DNA from: Flavobacterium circumlabens
GTDB taxonomy: Bacteria > Bacteroidota > Bacteroidia > Flavobacteriales > Flavobacteriaceae
Reading direction: 5' to 3'
Assembly: GCF_004345565.1 (NCBI RefSeq)
Contig: NZ_SLWA01000004.1
Coordinates: 1 to 64,000 of the forward strand
DNA length: 64,000 bases
In this document: positions 9,706 to 18,151 of the stretch, in pieces
Layout: each line of letters starts with the position of its first letter
Numbering within the stretch: position 1 is the first letter of the stretch
Translations under genes and position numbers: made by a program
The notes under the pieces: generated by a model
Databases searched by the model: none
What the model saw: only the letters and a program-made list of their open reading frames with translations
What the model was told of the DNA's origin: nothing

Positions 9706-10006
9706 TAAAGACTTAATTCAAATAAAACAGTTTTGTGTATACCACGAAATTGAAAATACCTTTATAACCGAGCTGCACAATTATGGTTTAGTACAGATCA
9801 TCATGCTCGAAGAAGACGAATACCTGCAGCCGGAACAACTGCCTGCTGTCGAAAAAATGATTCGCCTGCATTATGATCTTAAAATTAATCTGGAAGGGAT
9901 TGATGCGATTGCCAACCTGTTAAACAAAATCGAAGTATTACAGCAAAACCTTACTGCTGCTCAAAACAAACTTCGTCTTTATGAGCAGCATCAAATTGAA
10001 CCATAA
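9698..10006 (+). CDS. cbpM: CbpM-type chaperone modulator
   Basis: 102 aa; the ATG lies inside the 3' end of cbpA (8-bp overlap), indicating translational coupling. In E. coli CbpM binds the J domain of CbpA and inhibits it. The protein matches the MerR-like CbpM pattern: an N-terminal helical block, the segment EEDEYLQPEQL, a middle block MIRLHYDLKINLEGIDAI and a C-terminal coiled coil ending in a basic/aromatic tail. Identification rests on this pattern and on gene order. Confidence 0.85.
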   Translation: MNSKDLIQIKQFCVYHEIENTFITELHNYGLVQIIMLEEDEYLQPEQLPAVEKMIRLHYDLKINLEGIDAIANLLNKIEVLQQNLTAAQNKLRLYEQHQIEP

Positions 10007-10165
10007 AAAATCCGATGAATCATAATATCACAAAAAAGAATGATTTTCTGCGGGATTTCAAATGAATAATTGGTTTTGTCAACCGTATATTTTATAAATT
10101 GCAGCGAAATTAACTAACCCGAATTTGATTTAAAAAAAATAAACAAATTCGATAAAACAGAAGAA

Positions 10166-10549
10166 ATGAAAAGAGAAAACATCTTAACAGGATCTCCCTG
10201 GGAGGACAAAATGGGATATTGTCGTGCCGTACGAATTGGCAATATCATTGAAGTTTCGGGAACTGTTGCGATTGTTGACGGTGAAAAAGTAAAAGCCGAC
10301 GATGCCTATGCGCAGACCTACAATATCCTGGAACGTGTTGAAAAAGTTTTGCAAGATTTGAATGTTGGAATGAAAGATGTTATCAGAACCCGGATTTTCA
10401 CCACTGACATTACAACTTTTGAAGAGGTAGCAAGAGCGCACTCTTTCTTTTTTAAGGATGTTAAACCTACAACGGGTTTTTATGAAATCAGCAAATTGGT
10501 TGCTCCTGAATATTTAGTTGAAATTGAATTTACAGCTGTTGTGCAATAA
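10166..10549 (+). CDS. RidA family (YjgF/YER057c) protein
   Basis: 127 aa, the normal size of the trimeric Rid family, which hydrolyses reactive enamine/imine intermediates. The conserved arginine is in VIRTRIFTTDI, and the C-terminal strand ends EIEFTAVV. Conserved Gly/Tyr/Glu positions of the small-molecule cleft (GFYEISKLV) are visible. It is probably a Rid2/3-type paralogue rather than canonical RidA, since the start (SPWEDKMGYCRAVRIGN) differs from RidA. It is a stand-alone gene. Confidence 0.85.
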   Translation: MKRENILTGSPWEDKMGYCRAVRIGNIIEVSGTVAIVDGEKVKADDAYAQTYNILERVEKVLQDLNVGMKDVIRTRIFTTDITTFEEVARAHSFFFKDVKPTTGFYEISKLVAPEYLVEIEFTAVVQ

Positions 10550-10553
10550 GTTT

Positions 10554-10683
10554 TTTTGCCACTAATTTCACTAATTTTGCTAATTTTTTTTTGCCACTGA
10601 TTAAGGGATTAAAACGATTATTTCATTTTTCTGTATTATTAACGATCTAATTCGTGAAAATTAGTGAAATTCGTGGCTAAAAA
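10554..10683. repeat. GCCAC-AATTTCACTAATTTT inverted repeat
   Basis: A left arm at 10554-10578 and a right arm at 10657-10683 are near-perfect reverse complements over about 24 bp. A second half-copy (TTTTGCCACTGATT) lies between them. The same words recur at 23761, 29721 and, in degenerate form, 40758. Confidence 0.75.
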
Positions 10684-10700
10684 CCTTTCCGAACTTATTA

Positions 10701-11945
10701 ATGGACTTTCAAAACCCAAAACAAATACTTTTCACACTATTCAAATGGATTCTCATTTGCCTTTTGATTGGTGTTTTGTCCGGATCTGCCTCAGCATTTT
10801 TTCTGGTTGCTCTGGAATGGGTTACACAATTTAGAATCCACCACGATTGGATTGTATGGCTATTGCCCCTGGGCGGATTACTTGTAGGTTTGAGTTATCA
10901 TTATTGGGGCGAATCTGTCGTAAAAGGCAATAACCTATTGTTGGAAGAATACGAAAATCCTAAAAAAACAATTCCGTTTAAAATGGCTCCTTTGGTTCTT
11001 TTAGGAACCTTAATCACCCATTTATTTGGAGGTTCTGCAGGTCGTGAAGGCACGGCAGTACAAATGGGAGGCGCCATTGCCGATCAGTTTACAACGCTTT
11101 TTAAGTTCGATAATTCGGAACGGAAAATTTTAATTATCCTCGGAATCAGCGCGGGATTCGCCTCTGTTTTCGGAACACCGCTGGCAGGTGCCATTTTTGC
11201 CCTGGAGGTTGTTTATTTTAGTCGAATCAATTTAAAAAGTGTTTTTCTGTCTTTTTTAGTTGCCTATTCCGGTTATTTTACGGTTGAATTCTGGCAGGTT
11301 AAACATACCCATTACAGCATTCCTGAAGTCCCTGAAATCAATCTGACCAACCTTTCTTATACCATCGTAATAAGCGTATTGTTCGGATTTGCTGCCTTAT
11401 TGTTTTCCAGAACGACTCATTTTTGGGGTTCCCTTTTTTCAAAATATATAAAATTCCCGCCGTTGCGTCCGTTTGTGGGAGGAATTATTTTAGCCATTGC
11501 CATTGCAGGTTTCGGATTCACAAAATTCTCCGGACTGGGCGTTCCTGTTATTGTGGATTCTTTTTCGAATGTAAATCCGTGGTATGACTTTTTACTGAAA
11601 ATTTTATTTACCGGTTTTACGTTGGGTGCGGGTTTTAAAGGCGGTGAAGTAACTCCGTTATTTTTTGTCGGTGCTACTTTAGGAAGCGCTTTATCACTTG
11701 TTGTACCTATGCCAATTGCGCTTCTCGCCGGAATGGGTTTTGTAGCCGTATTTTCAGGAGCTACCCACACTCCTATCGCCTGTACCATTATGGGATTAGA
11801 ATTATTCGGCATGCAACCCGGACTTTTTATCGCGATTGCCTGTAGTATCGCTTACTTTTCTTCCGGTTCTGTAGGAATTTATAAATCTCAAATCGTAAAA
11901 GGTGCTAAGTATAAACTGTATCGAAAATTAAATTCCAATTTTTAA
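10701..11945 (+). CDS. CLC-type transporter, probable fluoride/proton antiporter
   Basis: 414 aa with about ten to eleven hydrophobic segments in the CLC arrangement. Three signature loops are visible. VKGNNLL stands where chloride CLCs have GSGIP; GGSAGREGTAVQMG carries the gating glutamate Glu116; and KGGEVTPLFF replaces the chloride-type GxFxP loop. These match the fluoride-exporting CLC-F clade. Glu116, Glu316/Val317/Thr318 and Tyr394 fall at a constant offset of two from E118, E318/V319/T320 and Y396, which I recall from the Enterobacter CLC-F literature. The expected role is export of cytoplasmic fluoride in exchange for protons. No fluoride riboswitch motif is apparent upstream, where a repeat lies instead. 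Confidence 0.85.
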   Translation: MDFQNPKQILFTLFKWILICLLIGVLSGSASAFFLVALEWVTQFRIHHDWIVWLLPLGGLLVGLSYHYWGESVVKGNNLLLEEYENPKKTIPFKMAPLVLLGTLITHLFGGSAGREGTAVQMGGAIADQFTTLFKFDNSERKILIILGISAGFASVFGTPLAGAIFALEVVYFSRINLKSVFLSFLVAYSGYFTVEFWQVKHTHYSIPEVPEINLTNLSYTIVISVLFGFAALLFSRTTHFWGSLFSKYIKFPPLRPFVGGIILAIAIAGFGFTKFSGLGVPVIVDSFSNVNPWYDFLLKILFTGFTLGAGFKGGEVTPLFFVGATLGSALSLVVPMPIALLAGMGFVAVFSGATHTPIACTIMGLELFGMQPGLFIAIACSIAYFSSGSVGIYKSQIVKGAKYKLYRKLNSNF

Positions 11946-12215
11946 AATCCAAATTCCAAATACATATTTTCAACGGATTAAAATATGTTACTACAAAATA
12001 AATCGTTCCTCCAGAACTAAAAAAAACCGAATAAATCCGCATTTTGCTTTAGCGAGCCTGTTTCATCCGTGTATTAATTTAAATTCCCGGAATAAAATTC
12101 CAAATTCCAGAATAAAAACTCATAACTCATAACCCATAACTCATAACTTTATAAAACTGTGTTAATCTCGAAAATGTTTTCAGGTTTACATTAAAAAAAT
12201 GTAAATTCGCACACT
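11946..12215. other. Intergenic region with short direct repeats
   Basis: Contains AATTCCAAATTCC-type words (11934-11958 and again near 12086-12116) and four near-identical CATAACTCATAAC units (12118-12148). No gene is seen. A likely promoter for the next operon lies at the end (TAAATTCG near 12200). Confidence 0.5.
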
Positions 12216-13220
12216 ATGAAAATACAAGATATTCAGGCGATACAATTGTTACTCGCAACCCCAAAGAAAATCGCTATAATTCCGCATAGAGGTCCTGACG
12301 GTGATGCTATGGGCTCTACCTTAGGTTTATACCATTTTTTATTAAAAAACAACCACCTGCCAACGGTGATTGCACCTAATGATTTTCCTGATTTTCTGGC
12401 CTGGCTGCCAGGTTCCGAAACCGTAAAAATATTTGAAAAAGACACCGAAAACTGTACTAAAATATTAGAAGAAGCTGAAATAATATTTACACTTGATTTT
12501 AATGCTTTTCACCGTACCGGAGAAATGGAACATACTTTAGCAAAGCTAAAAGCTCCTTTTATTATGATTGATCATCATCAGAAACCTGATGATTATGCCA
12601 CCTACATGTATTCCGACACTTCGTTTGGTTCTACCTGCGAAATGGTTTACAATTTCATTTCGTTTTTAGGCAAAAAAGAAGATTTAGACAAAACCATTGC
12701 AACGTGTATTTATACGGGAATATTAACCGATTCAGGTTCTTTCCGATTTCCGAAAACAACCGGAAATACGCATCGTATTGTGGCTGATTTAATAGATTTA
12801 GGCGTCGAAAATACGGAAATTCCCATTTTATTATTTGATAACAGCTCCTACAGCCGTTTACAATTATTAGGTCGTGCATTACAGAATATGAAAGTATTTG
12901 AAGAGCATAAAACTTCTTATACAACACTGACTCAAAGCGAACTGGATGCCTTTAATTATATAAAAGGCGATACCGAAGGAATCGTTAATTACGGATTAAG
13001 TATAAAAGGAATTGATTTTACTGCTATTTTTATAGAAAATAAAGACGAGAAAATCATCAAAATTTCCTTCCGTTCACAAGGAGGATTTGATGTGAATCAG
13101 TTTGCAAGAGATCATTTTAACGGTGGAGGACATACCAATGCCGCCGGCGGAAGATCGGAAGTTTCAATGGAAGAAACCATTAAAAAGTTTGAAGATTTAG
13201 TAACTAAACTAAAAATATAA
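12216..13220 (+). CDS. DHH-family phosphoesterase, NrnA-like
   Basis: 334 aa. The N-terminal DHH domain has HRGPDGDAMGS (24-34) and the family motif IDHHQKP near residue 118, which bind manganese. The C-terminal DHHA1 domain has the GGGHTNAAGG motif near 306. Relatives (NrnA) degrade oligoribonucleotides and remove the 3' phosphate of pAp, and some hydrolyse pApA or cyclic dinucleotide products. It is the first gene of a four-gene run with gaps of 6, 16 and 27 bp leading to gldI and two isomerases. DHH phosphoesterase next to gldI is, as I recall, also the order in F. johnsoniae. Confidence 0.88.
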   Translation: MKIQDIQAIQLLLATPKKIAIIPHRGPDGDAMGSTLGLYHFLLKNNHLPTVIAPNDFPDFLAWLPGSETVKIFEKDTENCTKILEEAEIIFTLDFNAFHRTGEMEHTLAKLKAPFIMIDHHQKPDDYATYMYSDTSFGSTCEMVYNFISFLGKKEDLDKTIATCIYTGILTDSGSFRFPKTTGNTHRIVADLIDLGVENTEIPILLFDNSSYSRLQLLGRALQNMKVFEEHKTSYTTLTQSELDAFNYIKGDTEGIVNYGLSIKGIDFTAIFIENKDEKIIKISFRSQGGFDVNQFARDHFNGGGHTNAAGGRSEVSMEETIKKFEDLVTKLKI

Positions 13221-13226
13221 CCTACT

Positions 13227-13868
13227 ATGAACTACTTAAAACTAAGCATTTCTGCCCTGCTGTTTGCTGTTTTATGTGTTGGCTGTAAACATCATGAAGA
13301 AGCCAGAAGACCTATTTCAAGAGCTTCGGGAACCTTCATGAAAAAATCGGCTGACCGGAATAAAAAACTGGTTGCGAGTGAAGAAGATGTCATTAAAAAC
13401 ATCATCAAAAGCAATCCGAAAATAAAGTATTTTGCGTCGCAGAAAGGATACTGGTATTCTTATGAAGAACAAAATCTGACTGATACTTTAAAACCGAAAA
13501 GAGGCGATATCGCTTATTATAATTTAGAAGTAAAAGACATCAAAGGCAAAGTTATTTATGCAGAAGCCGAACTGGGCCCGCAAACCTACCATGTCGACAA
13601 ACAAGAGATCATGATGGGATTACGTGACGGTATTAAACTGATGCACAAAAACGAAACCGTAAACTTTTTATTTCCATCTCATATTGCATATGGTTATCAC
13701 GGAGACAATAATAAAATAGGAACCAATGAATCCCTGATCTGTACGGTTACCCTTCGCAATTTTGTTCCCGAAGAAGCACCTAAGACAGCCGTTCCGGGAA
13801 CACCAACTTCAAAACCGGCAGCTACAAAGCCGGCAGTTCAAACTAAAAAAGACACTTTAAACCCATAA
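13227..13868 (+). CDS. gldI: Gliding motility lipoprotein GldI (FKBP-type isomerase)
   Basis: 213 aa; type II signal peptide with lipobox LCVGC and the GldI-typical mature start EEARRPIS...SGTFMKKS..RNKKL. The central FKBP domain (about 85-180) contains FPSHIAYGYHGDNNKIG. GldI is required for gliding in F. johnsoniae and is thought to fold other Gld/T9SS components at the outer membrane. A Pro/Thr/Ala-rich tail of about 30 residues follows the domain, making it somewhat longer than the F. johnsoniae protein as I remember it. It is in an operon with other envelope isomerases. Confidence 0.9.
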   Translation: MNYLKLSISALLFAVLCVGCKHHEEARRPISRASGTFMKKSADRNKKLVASEEDVIKNIIKSNPKIKYFASQKGYWYSYEEQNLTDTLKPKRGDIAYYNLEVKDIKGKVIYAEAELGPQTYHVDKQEIMMGLRDGIKLMHKNETVNFLFPSHIAYGYHGDNNKIGTNESLICTVTLRNFVPEEAPKTAVPGTPTSKPAATKPAVQTKKDTLNP

Positions 13869-13884
13869 AACAACATTTAAAAAA

Positions 13885-14961
13885 ATGAAAAAGAGTATTT
13901 TAATATTATTATTAGCCGCTACCTCGTTTTATTCTTGTAAAGACAAACACAGTGACCTTCCGGATGGTCTGTATGCCGAAATTGAAACGAATAAAGGAAG
14001 TATTATTGTTGAACTGGATTATAAAAAAGCTCCCGTTACAGTTGCCAATTTTGTAACACTGGCTGAAGGTAAAAGTGAATTTGTAACGAACGAAGATCTT
14101 AAAAACAAACCCTTCTATAACGGATTGAAATTTCACAGGGTTATTGAAGATTTTATGATTCAGAGCGGTGATCCTTTAGGAACAGGTTCCGGTGATACAG
14201 GATACAAATTTAAAGATGAAATTACTGATTTAAAATTTGATAAAGGCGGCGTATTAGCCATGGCCAATAACGGTCCCGGAACAAATAGCAGCCAGTTTTT
14301 TATTACTCATGTTGAAACACCCTGGTTAGACGGAAAACATACTATTTTCGGTCATGTAGTCGATAAAGGAATGGAAGTAGTAAACAAAGTAGTGCAAGGT
14401 GACAACATTGTATCGGTAACGATTATCAGAAATGGTGAAGCCGCTAAAAAGTTTGATGCTGTAAAAGTATTTCACGACTATTTTTCTGAAATAGCAAAAG
14501 AAAAAGGGAAGTTTGCAGGAGTTCAAAAAGAAAAAGTAGCCTATTATGCTTCCTTAAAACCAAAAGCTACCAAAACAAGCAGTGGTTTAGAATATGTAAT
14601 TACTGAAAAAGGGGCAGGTAAAAAACCGGCAACCGGAACTCAATTATACATTCATTATGCAGGATTCCTGGAAGACGGAACTTTATTTGATACGAGTATT
14701 GAAGATGTTGCCAAGACTTTTGGAAAATTTGATCAGGCAAGAGCCGAAGCCAAAGCATATCAGCCAATTCCATTTCAGGCTGGTCGTAAAGACGGTATGA
14801 TTCCCGGATTTATTGAAGGGATCGAGAAACTTTCTTTTGGTGACAAAGCGGTTCTTTTCATTCCATCGCACTTAGCTTATGGAGAAGCGGGAGCCGGAGC
14901 AGTTATTCCGCCAAACGCGAATATCATTTTCGAAATTCAATTATTAGAGAAACCACAATAA
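13885..14961 (+). CDS. Lipoprotein cyclophilin-FKBP fusion peptidyl-prolyl isomerase
   Basis: 358 aa. The lipobox YSC (residue 18) follows a short hydrophobic signal. Residues 30-205 form a cyclophilin domain with the active-site strand GLKFHRVIEDFMIQSGDP and NSSQFFITH. Residues 225-357 form an FKBP domain with LYIHYAGFLEDGTLFDTS and FIPSHLAYGEAGAG. Two unrelated isomerase folds in one envelope protein suggest a general folding factor for exported proteins. It is followed 27 bp later by a paralogue of the same architecture and preceded by gldI. Confidence 0.92.
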   Translation: MKKSILILLLAATSFYSCKDKHSDLPDGLYAEIETNKGSIIVELDYKKAPVTVANFVTLAEGKSEFVTNEDLKNKPFYNGLKFHRVIEDFMIQSGDPLGTGSGDTGYKFKDEITDLKFDKGGVLAMANNGPGTNSSQFFITHVETPWLDGKHTIFGHVVDKGMEVVNKVVQGDNIVSVTIIRNGEAAKKFDAVKVFHDYFSEIAKEKGKFAGVQKEKVAYYASLKPKATKTSSGLEYVITEKGAGKKPATGTQLYIHYAGFLEDGTLFDTSIEDVAKTFGKFDQARAEAKAYQPIPFQAGRKDGMIPGFIEGIEKLSFGDKAVLFIPSHLAYGEAGAGAVIPPNANIIFEIQLLEKPQ

Positions 14962-14988
14962 TTAACATAGACTTAAATTCGAAACGCA

Positions 14989-16131
14989 ATGAAATTTAAA
15001 TTTCTATTCTTATTCTGCCTTGCAGTACTAAACATTCAGGCGCAAACAACAAAGAAGACCACGGCAAAAAAACCGGCCGGAAAATCAACTACAGCTAAAG
15101 CAGTTACTAAAACCATAAATCCTGCGGAAGGGATTTTTGCAACCATTTCTACCACCAAAGGCGATATCGTTTTGTCTTTGGAATACGTAAAAGCTCCTGT
15201 AACGGTGGCTAACTTTATCTCTTTGGCAGAAGGTAAAAATCCTAATGTAAAAGTGGAGAAACTGAAAGGAAAACCATTTTATGACGGACTTAAATTTCAC
15301 AGAGTAATCAATGACTTTATGATTCAGGGTGGTGATCCTGACGGAAACGGTTCAGGTGGGCCGGGTTATTCTTTTAAAGATGAATTCGTACCGGAATTAA
15401 AATTTGAAAAAGGAGGCGTTTTAGCCATGGCCAATTCAGGTCCGGCTACAAACGGAAGTCAGTTTTTCATCACACATAAAGATACACCGTGGTTAAATGG
15501 TAAACATACTATTTTCGGCCATGTGGTTTCAGGAATGGATGTCGTAAATAAGATTGTTCAGGATGATATCATGACCAAAATCACGATTACCCGTAAAGGT
15601 GCAGCGGCAAAGAAATTTGACGCTTTAAAAGTGATCAGCGATGATGCCAAAAAAGGAGAAGCTAAAAAAGCGGAAAGTAAAAAAGTAGTTACTGAAAAAG
15701 CAGCTTACTTTGCAAGCACTAAAGCAACTGCCACTGCAACCGCATCAGGCTTAAAATATAAAATTACACAAAAAGGATCCGGTACAAAATTACCGGAAGG
15801 ATCTAACATTTACTTTCACTATGCCGGTTATTTTGAAGATGGAAATCTTTTTGACAGCAGCATTGCCAATGTAGCAAAAGCGTATGGTAAATATGATGCC
15901 AACAGAGATGCTCAGAAAGGATATCAGGCTTTTCCTTTTGTAGTAGGTAAAAAAGACGGAATGATTCCTGGTTTTATTGAAGCCTTAGACATGATGACCG
16001 ATGGCGAAAAAGCCATATTCTTTCTTCCTGCAAATTTAGCCTACGGAGAAAAAGGTGCAGGAGGTGTAATTCCGCCAAACGCCACTTTGGTTTTCGAAAT
16101 CGAAACGTATAACGCTCAGCCTGTAAAGTAA
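14989..16131 (+). CDS. Exported cyclophilin-FKBP fusion peptidyl-prolyl isomerase (paralogue)
   Basis: 380 aa, same two-domain order as the preceding protein: cyclophilin (about 45-215; GLKFHRVINDFMIQGGDP, NGSQFFITH) then FKBP (about 245-378; IYFHYAGYFEDGNLFDSS, FLPANLAYGEKGAGG). It differs in having a type I signal peptide (LNIQAQ cleavage region) and a Lys/Thr/Ala-rich linker rather than a lipobox, so it should be soluble in the periplasm while its neighbour is membrane-anchored. Tandem duplication followed by a change of localisation is the simplest reading. It is the last gene of the operon, with a terminator 25 bp downstream. Confidence 0.92.
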   Translation: MKFKFLFLFCLAVLNIQAQTTKKTTAKKPAGKSTTAKAVTKTINPAEGIFATISTTKGDIVLSLEYVKAPVTVANFISLAEGKNPNVKVEKLKGKPFYDGLKFHRVINDFMIQGGDPDGNGSGGPGYSFKDEFVPELKFEKGGVLAMANSGPATNGSQFFITHKDTPWLNGKHTIFGHVVSGMDVVNKIVQDDIMTKITITRKGAAAKKFDALKVISDDAKKGEAKKAESKKVVTEKAAYFASTKATATATASGLKYKITQKGSGTKLPEGSNIYFHYAGYFEDGNLFDSSIANVAKAYGKYDANRDAQKGYQAFPFVVGKKDGMIPGFIEALDMMTDGEKAIFFLPANLAYGEKGAGGVIPPNATLVFEIETYNAQPVK

Positions 16132-16156
16132 TTATTGCACACTGAATTTTCATACC

Positions 16157-16190
16157 AAACCATCAGGATTTATTTTCTGGTGGTTTTTTT
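16157..16190 (+). terminator. Terminator of the gldI/isomerase operon
   Basis: Stem AAACCATCAG (16157-16166) / CTGGTGGTTT (16177-16186) with one G-T pair, followed by a T-run. Confidence 0.85.
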
Positions 16191-16341
16191 ATTGCAATCT
16201 CTCCGTTGTTTTAGGGTTTAATTTTTTAATTTAAATTGAAAGAAAAATCGTATTTTATTTATATCTTGCGCTCTAATACCAAGGAATATTATTGGGAGCA
16301 TTTCTAATATAAACCCGCAGCAAATTTGTTTTTTACCTAAC

Positions 16342-16373
16342 TTGTATTTTTTTATTCATAATTATTATCTTTG
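16342..16373 (+). promoter_or_regulatory. Promoter of XRE gene, apparently leaderless
   Basis: TTG at 16342-16344, a 21-nt spacer, and TATCTTTG at 16366-16373, an exact match to the Bacteroidota consensus. Only four bases separate the box from the ATG, so transcription should begin at or next to the start codon. Confidence 0.75.
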
Positions 16374-16377
16374 AACT

Positions 16378-16758
16378 ATGAGCACAGCAACAAAACCAAA
16401 TCATATCGGCCGAAAAATCAGCCGTATTCGCGAACTGAAAGACATGAAACAGGAAGCATTAGCGCAGGCTTTAGGAACCAATCAGCAGGCTGTTTCTATT
16501 TTGGAAAACAGCGAAACAGTTGATGAAGAAAAGTTGATTGAAGTGGCAAAAGCTTTGGGTGTAAGTGTAGAAGCAATTAAAAACTTTTCGGAAGAAGGAG
16601 TGTTTAATTATTTTAATACTTTCAATAAGAGTCATGGTTACTTTGGTAATTATTGCACTTTCAATCCCCTTGACAAGGTCATTGAACTTTACGAGCGTTT
16701 GGTTCAGGCGGAAAAAGATAAAAATGAGTATTTAGAAAAAATTTTAAAGGATAAATAA
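16378..16758 (+). CDS. XRE-family helix-turn-helix regulator
   Basis: 126 aa. The N-terminal HTH_3 domain (about 10-65: GRKISRIRELKDMKQEALAQ, then ALGVSVEAIKNF) should bind DNA. A Phe/Asn-rich middle (VFNYFNTFNKSHGYFG) and a C-terminal amphipathic helix (ELYERLVQAEKDK) probably mediate oligomerisation. A clear paralogue lies at 42145-42552 with the same promoter geometry. A cluster of TTTCACACA palindromes begins just after this gene's terminator, and TTTTTCACACTT occurs inside the paralogue's promoter, so these motifs are candidate operators (inference). Confidence 0.85.
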   Translation: MSTATKPNHIGRKISRIRELKDMKQEALAQALGTNQQAVSILENSETVDEEKLIEVAKALGVSVEAIKNFSEEGVFNYFNTFNKSHGYFGNYCTFNPLDKVIELYERLVQAEKDKNEYLEKILKDK

Positions 16759-16786
16759 CCTTTATAAAAGCACCGAGAAAATGGCA

Positions 16787-16816
16787 AAGAGACTTCAAAA
16801 AAGTCTCTTTTTTTGT
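16787..16816 (+). terminator. Terminator of XRE gene
   Basis: Stem AAAGAGACTT (16787-16796) / AAGTCTCTTT (16801-16810) with a 4-nt loop, followed by a T-run. Confidence 0.88.
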
Positions 16817-16931
16817 GTGAAAACGAAAATAAAAAGTAAGTTTCACACACTTTCTGTGTGAAACTGAAATAAAAAATAAAATTTCACACAGAAAGTGTGT
16901 GAAAATCAAAAAAATGATCAAGTTTCACACA
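16815..16931. repeat. Cluster of TTTCACACA palindromes
   Basis: Two 23-bp elements (16841-16863 and 16882-16904) are exact reverse complements of one another, and each is itself a dyad TTTCACACA-N5-TGTGTGAAA. Single half-sites flank them at 16815-16823 (GTGTGAAAA) and 16922-16930 (GTTTCACAC). That makes six half-sites in about 117 bp, with 18 bp between the two full elements. No gene overlaps them. Candidate operator array or nested RNA hairpin. Confidence 0.85.
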
Positions 16932-16970
16932 AATTTCGTTGAAAAAAGTTCCTTCAAATTATTTCACAAA

Positions 16971-17020
16971 TCCTTACGAACTCTGCGCTTTATAACCTTG
17001 CATTCCTTGCGGTTAAGCAA
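16971..17020. repeat. Dispersed intergenic repeat fragment
   Basis: A single degenerate half of the TTTGCG/CTTGCGGTTAA word family (ACGAACTCTGCGCTTTATAA, CTTGCATTCCTTGCGGTTAA). The opposite arm is not obvious here. Confidence 0.55.
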
Positions 17021-17169
17021 TCTGCTATTTCCTGCCAAATCAATAATTTAAACCTCAAATTATACCTTCACACTATCACTATAACAAGGTTTTTCCAGAT
17101 TTTATATTAAATCCTAAACAAAATATCTTACCTTTGCCGGCTTGAATTTTTAAAACTAAATGAGTTAGG

Positions 17170-18066
17170 ATGTTACAAAATAATGTATTAAAAGGAGTCT
17201 TTTTTGTTGCTTTAGGAGCTACAACTTACGGAATGTTAGCCACTTTTGTAAAAATGGCCTATTCAGAAGGATATACAACTGCCGAAGTAACAACCTCTCA
17301 ATTTGTACTTGGAATTATAGGTATTTTACTGATCAATGCCTTTCAGAAAATAAAACACAAAGACAACGTAGTAAAAGCTACTCCCAAAAATATATTTAAC
17401 CTGATGCTGGCTGGTACTTCATTAGGTATGACCAGTATCTTCTATTATTTAGCTGTAAAATTTATTCCGGTTTCCATTGGTATTGTGTTACTGATGCAGA
17501 CGGTCTGGATGGGTGTTTTGCTTGAAATGATTTTAGAAAAAAAATTACCTTCCAAACAAAAGGTGATCGCCGTATGTATTGTTTTAGTCGGAACTGTTCT
17601 GGCCACCAACATCATCCATAACGATATCGCACTGGACTGGAGAGGCCTTGCATGGGGAATTATGGCTGCTGCTTCTTTTACCACTACCATGTTTACTGCA
17701 AATCGCGTGGCTACCGAAATTTCATCGGCACAACGCAGCTTGTATATGCTTTTGGGTGGGGCAATAATTGTATTTACATTTGCTTTTTTCACTCAGGTGA
17801 CTCCCTTCAATCTTGCTATTTTCCTGAAATGGGGAATTGTATTGTCCTTATTCGGAACTATCATCCCGCCTATGTTGATGAATATTGGTTTTCCGCTAAC
17901 CGGAATTGGCTTGGGAAGTATTGTCTCTGCACTGGAACTTCCGGTTTCTGTAATGATGGCCTACGTTTTATTAGACGAAAAAGTAATTTTTCTGCAATGG
18001 GTTGGAATTCTCCTCATCATTCTGGCAATCATTATAATGAACGTAAATTTTAAGCGTAAAAATTAA
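17170..18066 (+). CDS. EamA/DMT-family transporter
   Basis: 298 aa with ten hydrophobic segments arranged as two five-helix halves, the EamA (drug/metabolite transporter) pattern. Typical features are the early motif GATTYGMLATFVKMAY and the end-of-half motif ALELPVSVMMAYVLLDE before the ninth helix. Substrate cannot be inferred. A likely -7 box TACCTTTG lies at 17129-17136. It is a single gene between the repeat-rich gap and a DoxX-like gene on the same strand. Confidence 0.88.
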   Translation: MLQNNVLKGVFFVALGATTYGMLATFVKMAYSEGYTTAEVTTSQFVLGIIGILLINAFQKIKHKDNVVKATPKNIFNLMLAGTSLGMTSIFYYLAVKFIPVSIGIVLLMQTVWMGVLLEMILEKKLPSKQKVIAVCIVLVGTVLATNIIHNDIALDWRGLAWGIMAAASFTTTMFTANRVATEISSAQRSLYMLLGGAIIVFTFAFFTQVTPFNLAIFLKWGIVLSLFGTIIPPMLMNIGFPLTGIGLGSIVSALELPVSVMMAYVLLDEKVIFLQWVGILLIILAIIIMNVNFKRKN

Positions 18067-18151
18067 CTTATATTGTATAGTTCTAAAAAAACGAACTTAA
18101 TAATATATTATTTGTTAATTTTTTTATAAATTCGTGATAAACTATACTATC

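Noticed and set aside
10555..10700. Fluoride riboswitch upstream of the CLC-F-like gene
   Set aside because: The conserved core of the crcB motif is absent; the region is a GCCAC inverted repeat.
16815..16931. Ordinary transcription terminator
   Set aside because: The XRE terminator is already complete at 16787-16816, and the palindromes lack T-runs and are duplicated as exact reverse complements, which terminators do not need.
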